Source of the DNA: an uncultured Clostridia bacterium
GTDB taxonomy: Bacteria; Bacillota; Clostridia; Christensenellales; Aristaeellaceae
Direction: 5' to 3'
Assembly (NCBI GenBank): GCA_934675735.1
Contig: CAKURR010000028.1
Location: forward strand, 1 to 22,336
DNA: 22,336 nt
Of this stretch, positions 1-7,213 are shown one piece after another; position 1 is the first letter of the stretch, and each line of letters opens with the position of its first letter. The notes under the pieces are model-generated. The model did not search any database and was not told the DNA's origin. It was given only the letters and a program-made list of their open reading frames with translations. The position numbers and the translations under genes were made by a program.

Positions 1-69
1 GAGCGCGAGTAGCGCTCGCCGGTATCAGGCCCTTATAGGGCCTAATCAAGCCACCAGCTACGCTGGTGG
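1..69. repeat. Cluster of three short perfect hairpins at the window edge
   Basis: Three perfect inverted repeats follow one another: GAGCGC 1-6 with GCGCTC 12-17, AGGCCC 27-32 with GGGCCT 38-43, and CCACCAGC 51-58 with GCTGGTGG 62-69 (3-nt loop). None is followed by a T-tract on either strand, so they do not look like a terminator for the minus-strand gene ending at 83. Serial imperfectly spaced hairpins of this kind resemble REP-like elements or the subterminal hairpins of IS200/IS605-type elements; the sequence continues beyond the window, so the nature of the element is inferred. Confidence 0.4.
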
Positions 70-82
70 TTCTGACTGGCAC

Positions 83-1768
83 TTAAAACGCCGCTTCCAG
101 CATCCCCTTTACGCCGACGTAAACGGGAATCTGGTTCTGCTCGATGGTTTCGCCGCCTTTGGATAAACCGGCGCACAGGGTCAGCACACAGGCTTCATTT
201 GGCAGGGTGCAGGCCAAAAGGCCGATTTCCCCGCCGCGCGGCGGGCAGGGGCGCTTGAGCGCCGCAAGGCGTTTGCCGTCGTCATCCTCAAGCCACGCGC
301 GGACGATGAGGTCGTCGCCCGCATCGCGCTCATCGACGAACGCGCGGATGTCTGCGCTGAATTTGGAGCCCGCGAACCACGCGCCGCACAGGGGCAGAGC
401 GCCGACGTGCGTCGGGGCGAGCGCGGTTTGCAGGGCGGCGAAAACGTCCTCATCCTGCCAGACGCCGGGCGGGCAGAGCGCGCCCGAAAAGCGGTTCTGC
501 CGCGCGGCCTCGGCCAGCAGCCGCACGCGGACGGCGCGGAGCCACAGCAGCACGGCGGCGATGCTCGGGCTTTGCGCATCCAGCTCGCGGCCCGCCGCTT
601 CAAAGAGCAGCTCGGCGGGCGCCGCGTCCGCGGGCGGCGTGCGCGGGCAGGCGGTCAGGCCGCAGAGCAGCCACGCATCCAGCGCGGGCAGGTTGCGCAT
701 GCGGGGGAGGGGCGCGTCGCCGAGGCACACGCACGCGTGGCGGGCCAGCCGCTCCCGCATGGCTTCTGTCGCGAAAGGATGCAGAACGGAAACGCCCGCG
801 AGCGTCATCGTGCGGTAGAAGCAGTCCGGTGCGGGCGCGTCGAGCCGAACGCCGAACAGGCGCATGCGTCCGATGCGCGCAAGCAGCGCGTCGGGGTCGA
901 GACATTCCGAGGGAAGGAGCGGCACGTCGTAAGATGCGGATTGGCCGCCAAAGCCGCAGAGCAGCGTCGTTTCGTCGCAGAGCGTGCCGAGGCGGCCCTG
1001 TGTAAACAGCTGAACGCGGAGGGACGGCCCGTCCGCCGTCTGCCCGGGGATAAAGGGCGCGGCCGGCAGGGGCAGGGTCATTTCGACGGTCTGCGGCTCG
1101 CCCGCCGTCAGCGAAACGGGCAAATCGTGCACGGGCCAAACGTCGCCCTTGCAGGCGGCGCGCGCGCGGAGCACATAGCGGCCCGTTTCCATCGCGGCGA
1201 GCGTCGCGCGGAGACAGACGGTTTTGGCCGCCGCGTCGGGCAGGAGCGCCGTATCCCGCAGACGGGCGCACGTCGTCAGATGCAGATTGACAGGCCCGAG
1301 CACGCCCGCGGGGCGGGACGCGTCGAAGCACAGGCGAATCGTCTGTCTGCGCCCCGCGTGCAGCGCGCGGGTGAGCGGCACGCGCAGAAGGCCGTCCTTC
1401 GGATTTTGAAACGCGCAGAGCGGCGTGTCATCCGCCAGCACGCGGCCTTTGCCGCGCACCAGCTCGAGCGTCAATTCCGCGTCGTCGGCGCAGAGCGCGC
1501 CGAAGTCCAGCTCGGCCGTCAGCTCGACTGCGCCGCTCACGTCGTCGGGAATCGCGGCGGGCAGGGTGAAATCGGCCTCTTCGCCCGACGGCGCGCCGTC
1601 CTCCGCGGTAGTCTCCTCCGCGGTTTCCTGTGCGTCGCCCAGCAGGTTGGCAAAATCGCTCAGCGCGTCCGCGCCGGGCAGGCGGAAGGCGGTGTCAAAC
1701 GGCGCGTCCTCCGTCAGCCGCTCGGGCAGGCGCGCCGCGCGGATGCGCCAATGGGTCAGCGGTCTCAC
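83..1768 (-). CDS. Hypothetical protein with GH2-like (beta-galactosidase/beta-mannosidase-like) architecture, probably non-catalytic
   Basis: Protein of about 561 residues, translated from a GTG (1768-1766) that overlaps the stop codon of the upstream Nudix gene as GTGA, so translation is probably coupled. A TTG further upstream (1813) is a less likely start. No signal peptide is visible. The first ~260 residues look like two beta-sandwich domains (alternating hydrophobic strands, with an acidic Glu/Asp/Thr-rich linker near residues 45-65). The middle contains a stretch reading DCFYRTMTLAGVSVLHP, which recalls the barrel segment of GH2 enzymes where the ligand precedes 'FYdlaDelGi'. The last ~90 residues look like a terminal beta domain. 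I could not find the acid/base and nucleophile Glu motifs of GH2 (NE and following E), and the barrel seems too short. The GH2 relationship is therefore a weak, architecture-based guess; 'hypothetical protein' is the safe name. Base composition matches the neighbours. Confidence 0.7.
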   Translation of the reverse strand: MRPLTHWRIRAARLPERLTEDAPFDTAFRLPGADALSDFANLLGDAQETAEETTAEDGAPSGEEADFTLPAAIPDDVSGAVELTAELDFGALCADDAELTLELVRGKGRVLADDTPLCAFQNPKDGLLRVPLTRALHAGRRQTIRLCFDASRPAGVLGPVNLHLTTCARLRDTALLPDAAAKTVCLRATLAAMETGRYVLRARAACKGDVWPVHDLPVSLTAGEPQTVEMTLPLPAAPFIPGQTADGPSLRVQLFTQGRLGTLCDETTLLCGFGGQSASYDVPLLPSECLDPDALLARIGRMRLFGVRLDAPAPDCFYRTMTLAGVSVLHPFATEAMRERLARHACVCLGDAPLPRMRNLPALDAWLLCGLTACPRTPPADAAPAELLFEAAGRELDAQSPSIAAVLLWLRAVRVRLLAEAARQNRFSGALCPPGVWQDEDVFAALQTALAPTHVGALPLCGAWFAGSKFSADIRAFVDERDAGDDLIVRAWLEDDDGKRLAALKRPCPPRGGEIGLLACTLPNEACVLTLCAGLSKGGETIEQNQIPVYVGVKGMLEAAF

Positions 1769-2340
1769 GCCTGTTGGCGGGCGACGAGCTCGCGCGCCAT
1801 CATCAGGCCGCAAATCGTCTTGCTGTCGCGGATTTCGCCGCGCATGACCAGCTCGAACGCTTCTTCCAGCGGCATGCGGATGAGACCCAGAAACTCATCC
1901 TCATCCGGATGGGTTGCCCCCTGAGAGAGCCCCTGTGCCAGATAGATGGCGATTTTTTCCGTGCAGAAGCCCGGCGTGGTCAGAATCGTGGTCAGGTGGG
2001 TCATGCTTTGGGCGGCAAGGCCCGTTTCCTCCCGCAGCTCGCGGACGGCGCAGTCGAGCGGGTCCTCGCCGACGCTGTCCAGCTTACCCGCCGGGATTTC
2101 CAGCGTCACGCGGTCCACGGCCACGCGGTGCTGGCGCACCAGCAGCGTGTCGCCGTTTTCAAACACAGGCACGACCGCCGCCGCGCCCTTGTGCACGACG
2201 ACCTCGCGCGTCGCCTCGCGCCCGTTGGGGCAGGTGACCTTCCATTTTTCCACGTGCAGAATTTTGCCGTTGTAGATGTCTTCTTTGGCGAAGGGCACCT
2301 CGCGCAGCGCGTCGTCGTGGGTCGTATCGATTGAAGTCAT
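1765..2340 (-). CDS. Nudix hydrolase, ADP-ribose pyrophosphatase type
   Basis: 191 residues, the usual size for NudF/YqkG-type ADP-ribose pyrophosphatases, which hydrolyse ADP-ribose to AMP and ribose 5-phosphate. The Nudix box is complete in its catalytic half: E92, then seven residues, then R100 E101 L R E104 E105 T G107. The loop between the first Gly (G86) and E92 is one residue longer than the classical GX5E pattern, a variant I believe is common in clostridial members. A proline (P123) about 16 residues after the box fits the ADP-ribose-specific subgroup. The start ATG (2340-2338) is preceded by AGGAGGT (plus-strand complement at 2347-2353) with 6-nt spacing. It is the first gene of a two-gene minus-strand operon. 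Housekeeping detoxification/salvage role is from family knowledge; substrate not proven. Confidence 0.9.
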   Translation of the reverse strand: MTSIDTTHDDALREVPFAKEDIYNGKILHVEKWKVTCPNGREATREVVVHKGAAAVVPVFENGDTLLVRQHRVAVDRVTLEIPAGKLDSVGEDPLDCAVRELREETGLAAQSMTHLTTILTTPGFCTEKIAIYLAQGLSQGATHPDEDEFLGLIRMPLEEAFELVMRGEIRDSKTICGLMMARELVARQQA

Positions 2341-2474
2341 GAAAAAACCTCCTCAATATCCGCATGAAAACAGATTTGGAAAGATAATTCTCTGAGTCGG
2401 GGAAGAATCCCTGCTTTTCATTCGTCTTATACGCAGGAAGCGGCTGTGAATCCATGCCAAAACGGCCCGCGAGG

Positions 2475-2503
2475 TTGACAGTCGGCGTTTCCCGTCTTAA
2501 AAT
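2475..2503 (+). promoter_or_regulatory. Sigma-A type promoter for the SH3b surface protein
   Basis: TTGACA at 2475-2480, a 17-nt spacer and TAAAAT at 2498-2503: a perfect -35 and a one-mismatch -10. It lies about 64 bp upstream of the ATG at 2567, leaving a leader of roughly 55 nt that carries TAAAGGAGGA (2551-2560) as ribosome binding site. Confidence 0.8.
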
Positions 2504-2566
2504 GAGGAACATACACAGCGATTCATGGGCGTAAGCCCTTGGTTCACCTGTAAAGGAGGATACAAG

Positions 2567-5500
2567 ATGAAAAAACTCATCCGCAGCCTGACGGCCTTTG
2601 CGCTCTGCGCCGTGCTGGCTCTGGCCGTGCCGACCGCCGGCGCGCAGGAGCTGACCACGCCCGAGGGCGCGCCGCTGACGGTGCAGATTGCCGTCACGCT
2701 GCCTGACGGCACGCTCAGCTATCTGCCGGTCACGCCCGTGACTAACACGCTGGGCAGCACCGTTTACTGGGTGGATGAAAGCATGCTCAGCGACGACGAA
2801 ATCGCCCTGCTGGCCACCGCTCAGCTCCAGCTGGTGAGCGAAACGGGCGAACTGTATGCCGAGCTGCCGCTTGAAAGCAGCGGCTTTGCGGGCGCGATTG
2901 ACACGCGCCTGGATATCATGAGCGACGCGATTCCCGGCGGCAGCCTGACGATTGTGCCCGCCGAGTATGGCGCGCCGACGGACGGCGAAGAGGCCGACAG
3001 CGTGCTGTATCAGTACGGCTTTGAAACGCCCGCGCCGAGCGAGCCGGAACAGCCGGAAGAGCCCGTGGTCGAGCCGGAGCAGCCGGAAGAGCCCGTGGTC
3101 GAGCCGGAGCAGCCGGAAGAGCCCGCAGTTGAGCCGGAGCAACCCGCAGTCGAACCGGAGCAGCCCGCAGTCGAACCGGAACAGCCCGCAGTTGAGCCGG
3201 AGCAGCCCGCAGTTGAGCCGGAACAGCCCGCAGTTGAGCCGGAACAGCCCGCAGTCGAGCCGGAGCAGCCTGCAGTCGAGCCGGAGCAGCCCGCAGTTGA
3301 GCCGGAAGAGCCCGCAGTTGAGCCGGAACAGCCCGCAGTTGAGCCGGAAGAACCCGCCGCTGAACCCGAACAGCCGACGATTCCGTCGTATGTGATTGCG
3401 GCGTTTGACGGCGCGATGTGGTTCAACAGCGCGAACACGTGGGACGTCGCGGAAGCCCCGAACGCCGACGACGTGATGACGGTCAACGACTATACGATTG
3501 ACGGCGAGGGTCTGCTGTGGTATTTCGTGACGGATTACCGCACGCAGAACGAATACGCGGTCATTGCGAACCAGATGACGGCGGTGGATGAGGAAACCGC
3601 GCAGATTCTGATGAACCAAATCGACGCGAACCGCCCGACCGAGCCTGAGCAGACGGACGAACCCGTCGTCGAGCCGACCGAGCCTGAGCAGACGGACGAA
3701 CCCGCAGTCGAGCCGACCGAGCCGGAGCAGACGGATGAACCCGTCGTCGAGCCGACCGAACCGGAGCAGACGGACGAACCCGTCGTCGAGCCGACCGAAC
3801 CGGAGCAGACGGACGAACCCGTCGTTGAGCCGACCGAACCGGAACAGACGGATGAACCCGCAGTCGAGCCGACTGAGCCTGAGCAGACGGATGAACCCGT
3901 CGTCGAGCCGACCGAACCGGAGCAGACGGACGAACCCGTCGTCGAGCCGACCGAGCCTGAGCAGACGGACGAACCCGTCGTTGAGCCGACCGAACCGGAA
4001 CAGACGGACGAACCCACCGCCGAACCCGAACAGCCCGTCGTGACCTATGCCGTCACGAGCAACCAGAAGGGCAACAAGACCAACAATCTGCGCGAGGCGC
4101 AGGATTCCAACGCGAACATCATCAAGACCTATGACAACGACGAGCTGGTCATCATCAACGGCAGGTCGGACGACGGCAGCTGGTATGATGTGACCGTCGT
4201 GCGCGACGGCAACCGCGGCTATATGCGCGACTATCTGCTGACGCAGATTTCCGAAGCGGACGCCATGCAGCGCATCGAGGAAATCAACGCCAATCAGCCC
4301 GAACAGCCGACGCAGACCGATGAACCCGCAACCGAGCCGGAGCAGCCGACGCAGACCGACGCGCCGTCGGTCGAGCCGATTACCCCGACCGAGCCGGAGC
4401 AGCCGGAAGCCCCCGACACTCAGCCCGTCGTTGAGCCGGTTACGCCCGAAACCCCGTCCGGCGAGCCGGAACAGACGGATGAGCCGTTGGTCGAGCCGAT
4501 TACCCCGGCCGAGCCGGAGCAGACCGACGCGCCGCTCGCTTTCCCCGCCTACGGCATCACTGTCGACACTCAGGTGACGGTGCTGGTGCGCAGCGAGCCG
4601 GATGAACCGATTCCGGTCAGCGGCGCGCTCAAGACGATTAACAAGCCGACGCCTGTGCGCATCGACGGCCAGCAGACGGGCGCGAACGACCAGGTCTGGT
4701 ATCAGATTGAGAACCTGAACAACGGCGACACGGGCTATGTCGAGGCGTATAACGTGCGCATCGTCTCCGAGCAGGAGGCGAGGGACGCGGTGGAAACGCC
4801 CGCCCCGACCCTGCCGCCGATTGAGACCCCGACGCCCGAACCGACCGAAGAACCCACGCCCGATCCCACGCCGGAACCCGTTCCGCAGGAGCTGACCGAG
4901 GGCGATGTGTATCACTACGGCTACAACACGGGCAAGCAGGTTCGCCTGCGCGACAAGCCCAACAGCAACACCGTCATCACCAAGCTGCCCGCAGGCACGA
5001 TTCTCTGGGTCATGCAGCGCGAGGGCGACTGGTGCTATGTGCGCACGGATACCGCGACCGGCTACATGATGGCCGAGTATGTCAAGCTGATGGGCGTGGA
5101 GGAAGAAGCAGCCTACATCGCTTCCATTGACGATCCGGAAACGCGCCCCGAGCCGACGGATACGCCGACGCCGGCCCCGACCGATACCCCCGAACCCACG
5201 CCGACCCCGACGGCCACGCCTGAAATCACCGCGACGCCCGAACCGACGGCCACGCCCGAAGTCACGGCGACGCCCGAGGTGACGGCAACGCCAGAGGTGA
5301 CGGCGACACCCGAGGTCACGGCCGAACCGACCGCCGAGCCGACGGCCACGCCCGCGCCCGTGCAGCTGAGCCTGTATGCCCGCGTCATTAACGACGGCAC
5401 GCCGCTGCGCGGCAACCCGAGCAATCAGGCGTATCTGCAAAACATCCTGAATAAGGAAGAGGTCGTCTACATCTTCCAGAGCCAGTTTGCCGAGGACGGC

Positions 5501-7090
5501 ATGACGTGGTATCTGGTGCAGTACAGCGGCCAGTGGGGCTTTGTGCGTGCCGACCTTGTGCGCGTGATGGGCGAAGCGGAAACGGCGGAATACCTCGCCG
5601 CGCTGGAGGCCGCGCAGGCCACCCCGACCCCGCTGCCCCAGGCCACGCCCGAACCGCTCGGCCCGGACGCGACCAGCGCCTACGCCAAGCTGGTGAAGGA
5701 CGCGGTCAATCTGCGCCGCACGCCGTCCGCCTCCGGCACGTCGCTGGGGCGCATTCCGGTGAACACGCTGCTGCTGGTCACGGGCACGGAATACGACGGC
5801 ACGTATACCTGGTATCAGGTCAACTACAACGGCATGGACGGCTATGTCCGAAGCGACATGTGCCAGATGCTGACCATCGCCGAGCTTCAGCAGTATCTCG
5901 CCGAGGCCGCGCAGGCCACGCCCGCCCCGAACAACAACGCGGGCGCGACCGTTACCCCGAACAAGAACAACAATACCGCCATCACCATCAACGGCACGCC
6001 GCTTCAGGATCTGCTGCCCACCGATAACAGCTGGAGTAGCGGCACGGGCACGAGCATGCCGAGCTACGCGACGACTACGCCCGACCCGAATGCCACGCCG
6101 ACCCCCGAACCCGTCGCCAATCCGGCGGCGCTGCTCAGCAGCAGCGGCAGTCTGACGGTCAGCAATGTGCCCGCCGTCAGCGAAACGGGCAAGTTCACGG
6201 TCTACGGCACGTCCGGCCCGTCGAGCATCGTGACGGCGACGGTTGAAATCACCGTTGAGCCGACGGCCACGCCGCAGCAGCTGGGTTTCATCGCCTCCGC
6301 CATCGCGGAAAACGCGCTGCAAACCAGCCGCAAGACGGTCGGTCAGGCCGTCGCGGACAGCACGGGCCGCTTCACGATGGAAGTCACCCTGCCCAAGCCG
6401 GGCGAGTACATCGTCGAGTTCGCTTCCGGCACGTCCTACGCGAACTACGGCGTGACCTATGACACGGGCGCGACGGCCGAGCCGACCGCCCAGCCCATGC
6501 CCACCGCCGAGCCCGTTCAGGAGGAAGGCGGTCTGGGTATCCTGCCGTTCGTCATCGGCGGTGTGCTGATTGTCGTGGCTGCCGCGGTCTACGGGGTGTA
6601 TGTCTACCGCCGCAAGACCGAGGAGGCCGAGGAAGAGGAAGCCGACGAGGATGAGGACGAAGAGGACGATCTGCGCGCCGAACAGCTGGAGCGCCAGCGC
6701 AGCCGCTACGCCCAGCCGCAGACCCCGCGCGCGCCGCAGGGCCCGTCGGGTCAGGTGCCGAGCTACATGAAGAATACGGCTTCGGCGCAGCAGCCGAACG
6801 TCCGCAGCACGGTCAATCCGTATATGCCGAAGGCCTCGACCGAGCCGAAAGCGCCGATTGCGCCGACGATGCCGAGCGAGCCGAAAGCGCCGATTGCGCC
6901 GACGATGCCGAGCGAGCCGAAAGCGCCGATTGCGCCGACGATGCCGAGCGAGCCGAAAGCGCCCGTTGCGCCGATGATGCCGAGCGAGCCGAAAGCGCCC
7001 GCCGAGCCGACGGCCGCCGAAGCGCCGACCGCTTCCGCGACGGAAGCGCCGCGCCGCCGCCGCCGTCCTCCGGTTGACCCGAACGCGTAA
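2567..7090 (+). CDS. Large membrane-anchored cell-surface protein with six SH3b-like modules and Pro/Glu/Thr repeats
   Basis: 1507 residues. The ATG at 2567 is chosen because AAAGGAGG sits 6-7 nt upstream and a signal peptide follows at once (MKKLIRSL then a hydrophobic core, likely cut near AGAQE, about residue 28). Order seen: N-terminal domain 29-157; tandem PEQPAVE-type repeats 159-270; SH3b-like module ~272-353; ten 13-residue PTEPEQTDEPVVE repeats 357-486; SH3b-like modules at ~492-575, 655-743, 776-855, 930-1015 and 1034-1115, each ending in a conserved 'GYV/GFV...' strand followed by an acidic helix; Thr/Pro linkers (TATPEVTATPEV) at ~856-930; Ig-like region ~1184-1305; transmembrane helix ~1325-1347; juxtamembrane acidic stretch; basic/proline tail with five EPKAPIAPTMPS repeats and terminal Arg run. 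SH3b modules commonly bind peptidoglycan, so a wall-spanning sensor or anchor is plausible. No catalytic domain is seen. Followed by its own terminator, so probably monocistronic. The exact ligand is unknown. Confidence 0.93.
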   Translation: MKKLIRSLTAFALCAVLALAVPTAGAQELTTPEGAPLTVQIAVTLPDGTLSYLPVTPVTNTLGSTVYWVDESMLSDDEIALLATAQLQLVSETGELYAELPLESSGFAGAIDTRLDIMSDAIPGGSLTIVPAEYGAPTDGEEADSVLYQYGFETPAPSEPEQPEEPVVEPEQPEEPVVEPEQPEEPAVEPEQPAVEPEQPAVEPEQPAVEPEQPAVEPEQPAVEPEQPAVEPEQPAVEPEQPAVEPEEPAVEPEQPAVEPEEPAAEPEQPTIPSYVIAAFDGAMWFNSANTWDVAEAPNADDVMTVNDYTIDGEGLLWYFVTDYRTQNEYAVIANQMTAVDEETAQILMNQIDANRPTEPEQTDEPVVEPTEPEQTDEPAVEPTEPEQTDEPVVEPTEPEQTDEPVVEPTEPEQTDEPVVEPTEPEQTDEPAVEPTEPEQTDEPVVEPTEPEQTDEPVVEPTEPEQTDEPVVEPTEPEQTDEPTAEPEQPVVTYAVTSNQKGNKTNNLREAQDSNANIIKTYDNDELVIINGRSDDGSWYDVTVVRDGNRGYMRDYLLTQISEADAMQRIEEINANQPEQPTQTDEPATEPEQPTQTDAPSVEPITPTEPEQPEAPDTQPVVEPVTPETPSGEPEQTDEPLVEPITPAEPEQTDAPLAFPAYGITVDTQVTVLVRSEPDEPIPVSGALKTINKPTPVRIDGQQTGANDQVWYQIENLNNGDTGYVEAYNVRIVSEQEARDAVETPAPTLPPIETPTPEPTEEPTPDPTPEPVPQELTEGDVYHYGYNTGKQVRLRDKPNSNTVITKLPAGTILWVMQREGDWCYVRTDTATGYMMAEYVKLMGVEEEAAYIASIDDPETRPEPTDTPTPAPTDTPEPTPTPTATPEITATPEPTATPEVTATPEVTATPEVTATPEVTAEPTAEPTATPAPVQLSLYARVINDGTPLRGNPSNQAYLQNILNKEEVVYIFQSQFAEDGMTWYLVQYSGQWGFVRADLVRVMGEAETAEYLAALEAAQATPTPLPQATPEPLGPDATSAYAKLVKDAVNLRRTPSASGTSLGRIPVNTLLLVTGTEYDGTYTWYQVNYNGMDGYVRSDMCQMLTIAELQQYLAEAAQATPAPNNNAGATVTPNKNNNTAITINGTPLQDLLPTDNSWSSGTGTSMPSYATTTPDPNATPTPEPVANPAALLSSSGSLTVSNVPAVSETGKFTVYGTSGPSSIVTATVEITVEPTATPQQLGFIASAIAENALQTSRKTVGQAVADSTGRFTMEVTLPKPGEYIVEFASGTSYANYGVTYDTGATAEPTAQPMPTAEPVQEEGGLGILPFVIGGVLIVVAAAVYGVYVYRRKTEEAEEEEADEDEDEEDDLRAEQLERQRSRYAQPQTPRAPQGPSGQVPSYMKNTASAQQPNVRSTVNPYMPKASTEPKAPIAPTMPSEPKAPIAPTMPSEPKAPIAPTMPSEPKAPVAPMMPSEPKAPAEPTAAEAPTASATEAPRRRRRPPVDPNA
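3041..3376 (+). repeat. In-frame tandem repeat, 30-bp and 21-bp units (PEQPEEPVVE / PEQPAVE)
   Basis: Three 10-residue units (PEQPEEPVVE, the third ending AVE) are followed by eleven 7-residue units, eight PEQPAVE then PEEPAVE, PEQPAVE and PEEPAAE. Copies differ mainly by synonymous third-base changes (gtc/gtt, gag/gaa) and by Gln/Glu swaps. All unit lengths are multiples of three, so copy-number change keeps the frame. Confidence 0.95.
3635..4024 (+). repeat. In-frame tandem repeat, ten 39-bp units (PTEPEQTDEPVVE)
   Basis: Ten contiguous copies of a 13-codon unit; positions 11-12 are VV in seven copies, AV in two, and TA in the last. Encodes an extended acidic linker between the first and second SH3b-like modules. 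Confidence 0.95.
6841..7020 (+). repeat. In-frame tandem repeat, five 36-bp units in the cytoplasmic tail
   Basis: Units start at 6841, 6877, 6913, 6949 and 6985. The first three are identical at the nucleotide level (EPKAPIAPTMPS); the fourth (IAPT to VAPM) and fifth are diverged. Identity of three copies points to recent expansion. Confidence 0.95.
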
Positions 7091-7102
7091 AAATTGAAAG
7101 AG

Positions 7103-7142
7103 AGCGCCGTCCGCCGAGAAGCGGACGGCGCTTCTTGCTTTA
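7103..7142 (+). terminator. Rho-independent terminator of the surface-protein gene
   Basis: Twelve-bp perfect stem 7103-7114 with 7121-7132 around the 6-nt loop CGAGAA, followed by TTCTTGCTTT. It begins 12 nt after the TAA at 7088-7090. Confidence 0.85.
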
Positions 7143-7163
7143 TGCGCCTGTTCATGGTATCAT
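7135..7163 (+). promoter_or_regulatory. Candidate promoter for the membrane-protein/helicase operon
   Basis: TTGCTT 7135-7140, 17-nt spacer, TATCAT 7158-7163 preceded by TGG (extended -10). The -35 box overlaps the T-rich tail of the preceding terminator. The start codon at 7214 follows about 50 nt later. Confidence 0.45.
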
Positions 7164-7213
7164 AACAACATCATGGGGGCATATGCGATATAGCCCTTCG
7201 GAGGTTTGACGAT

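Noticed and set aside
51..69. Hairpin considered as terminator for the minus-strand operon
   Set aside because: No T-tract follows on the minus strand, and two further hairpins lie next to it.
407..1924. A 505-codon plus-strand open frame opposite the GH2-like and Nudix genes
   Set aside because: Arg/Gly-rich translation without domains or a ribosome binding site; it crosses the real Nudix/GH2-like boundary.
3041..4024. Regular repeats considered as a CRISPR array
   Set aside because: Units are contiguous, without unique spacers, have periods of 21, 30 and 39 bp, and encode in-frame protein repeats; no cas genes nearby.
2159..6322. A 1387-codon open frame antisense to the SH3b surface protein
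   Set aside because: It is the mirror of low-complexity, GC-rich Pro/Glu repeats; the product is Arg/Leu/Gly-rich, without domains, and it runs through the Nudix gene on the same strand. The sense frame has promoter, ribosome binding site, signal peptide and recognisable modules.
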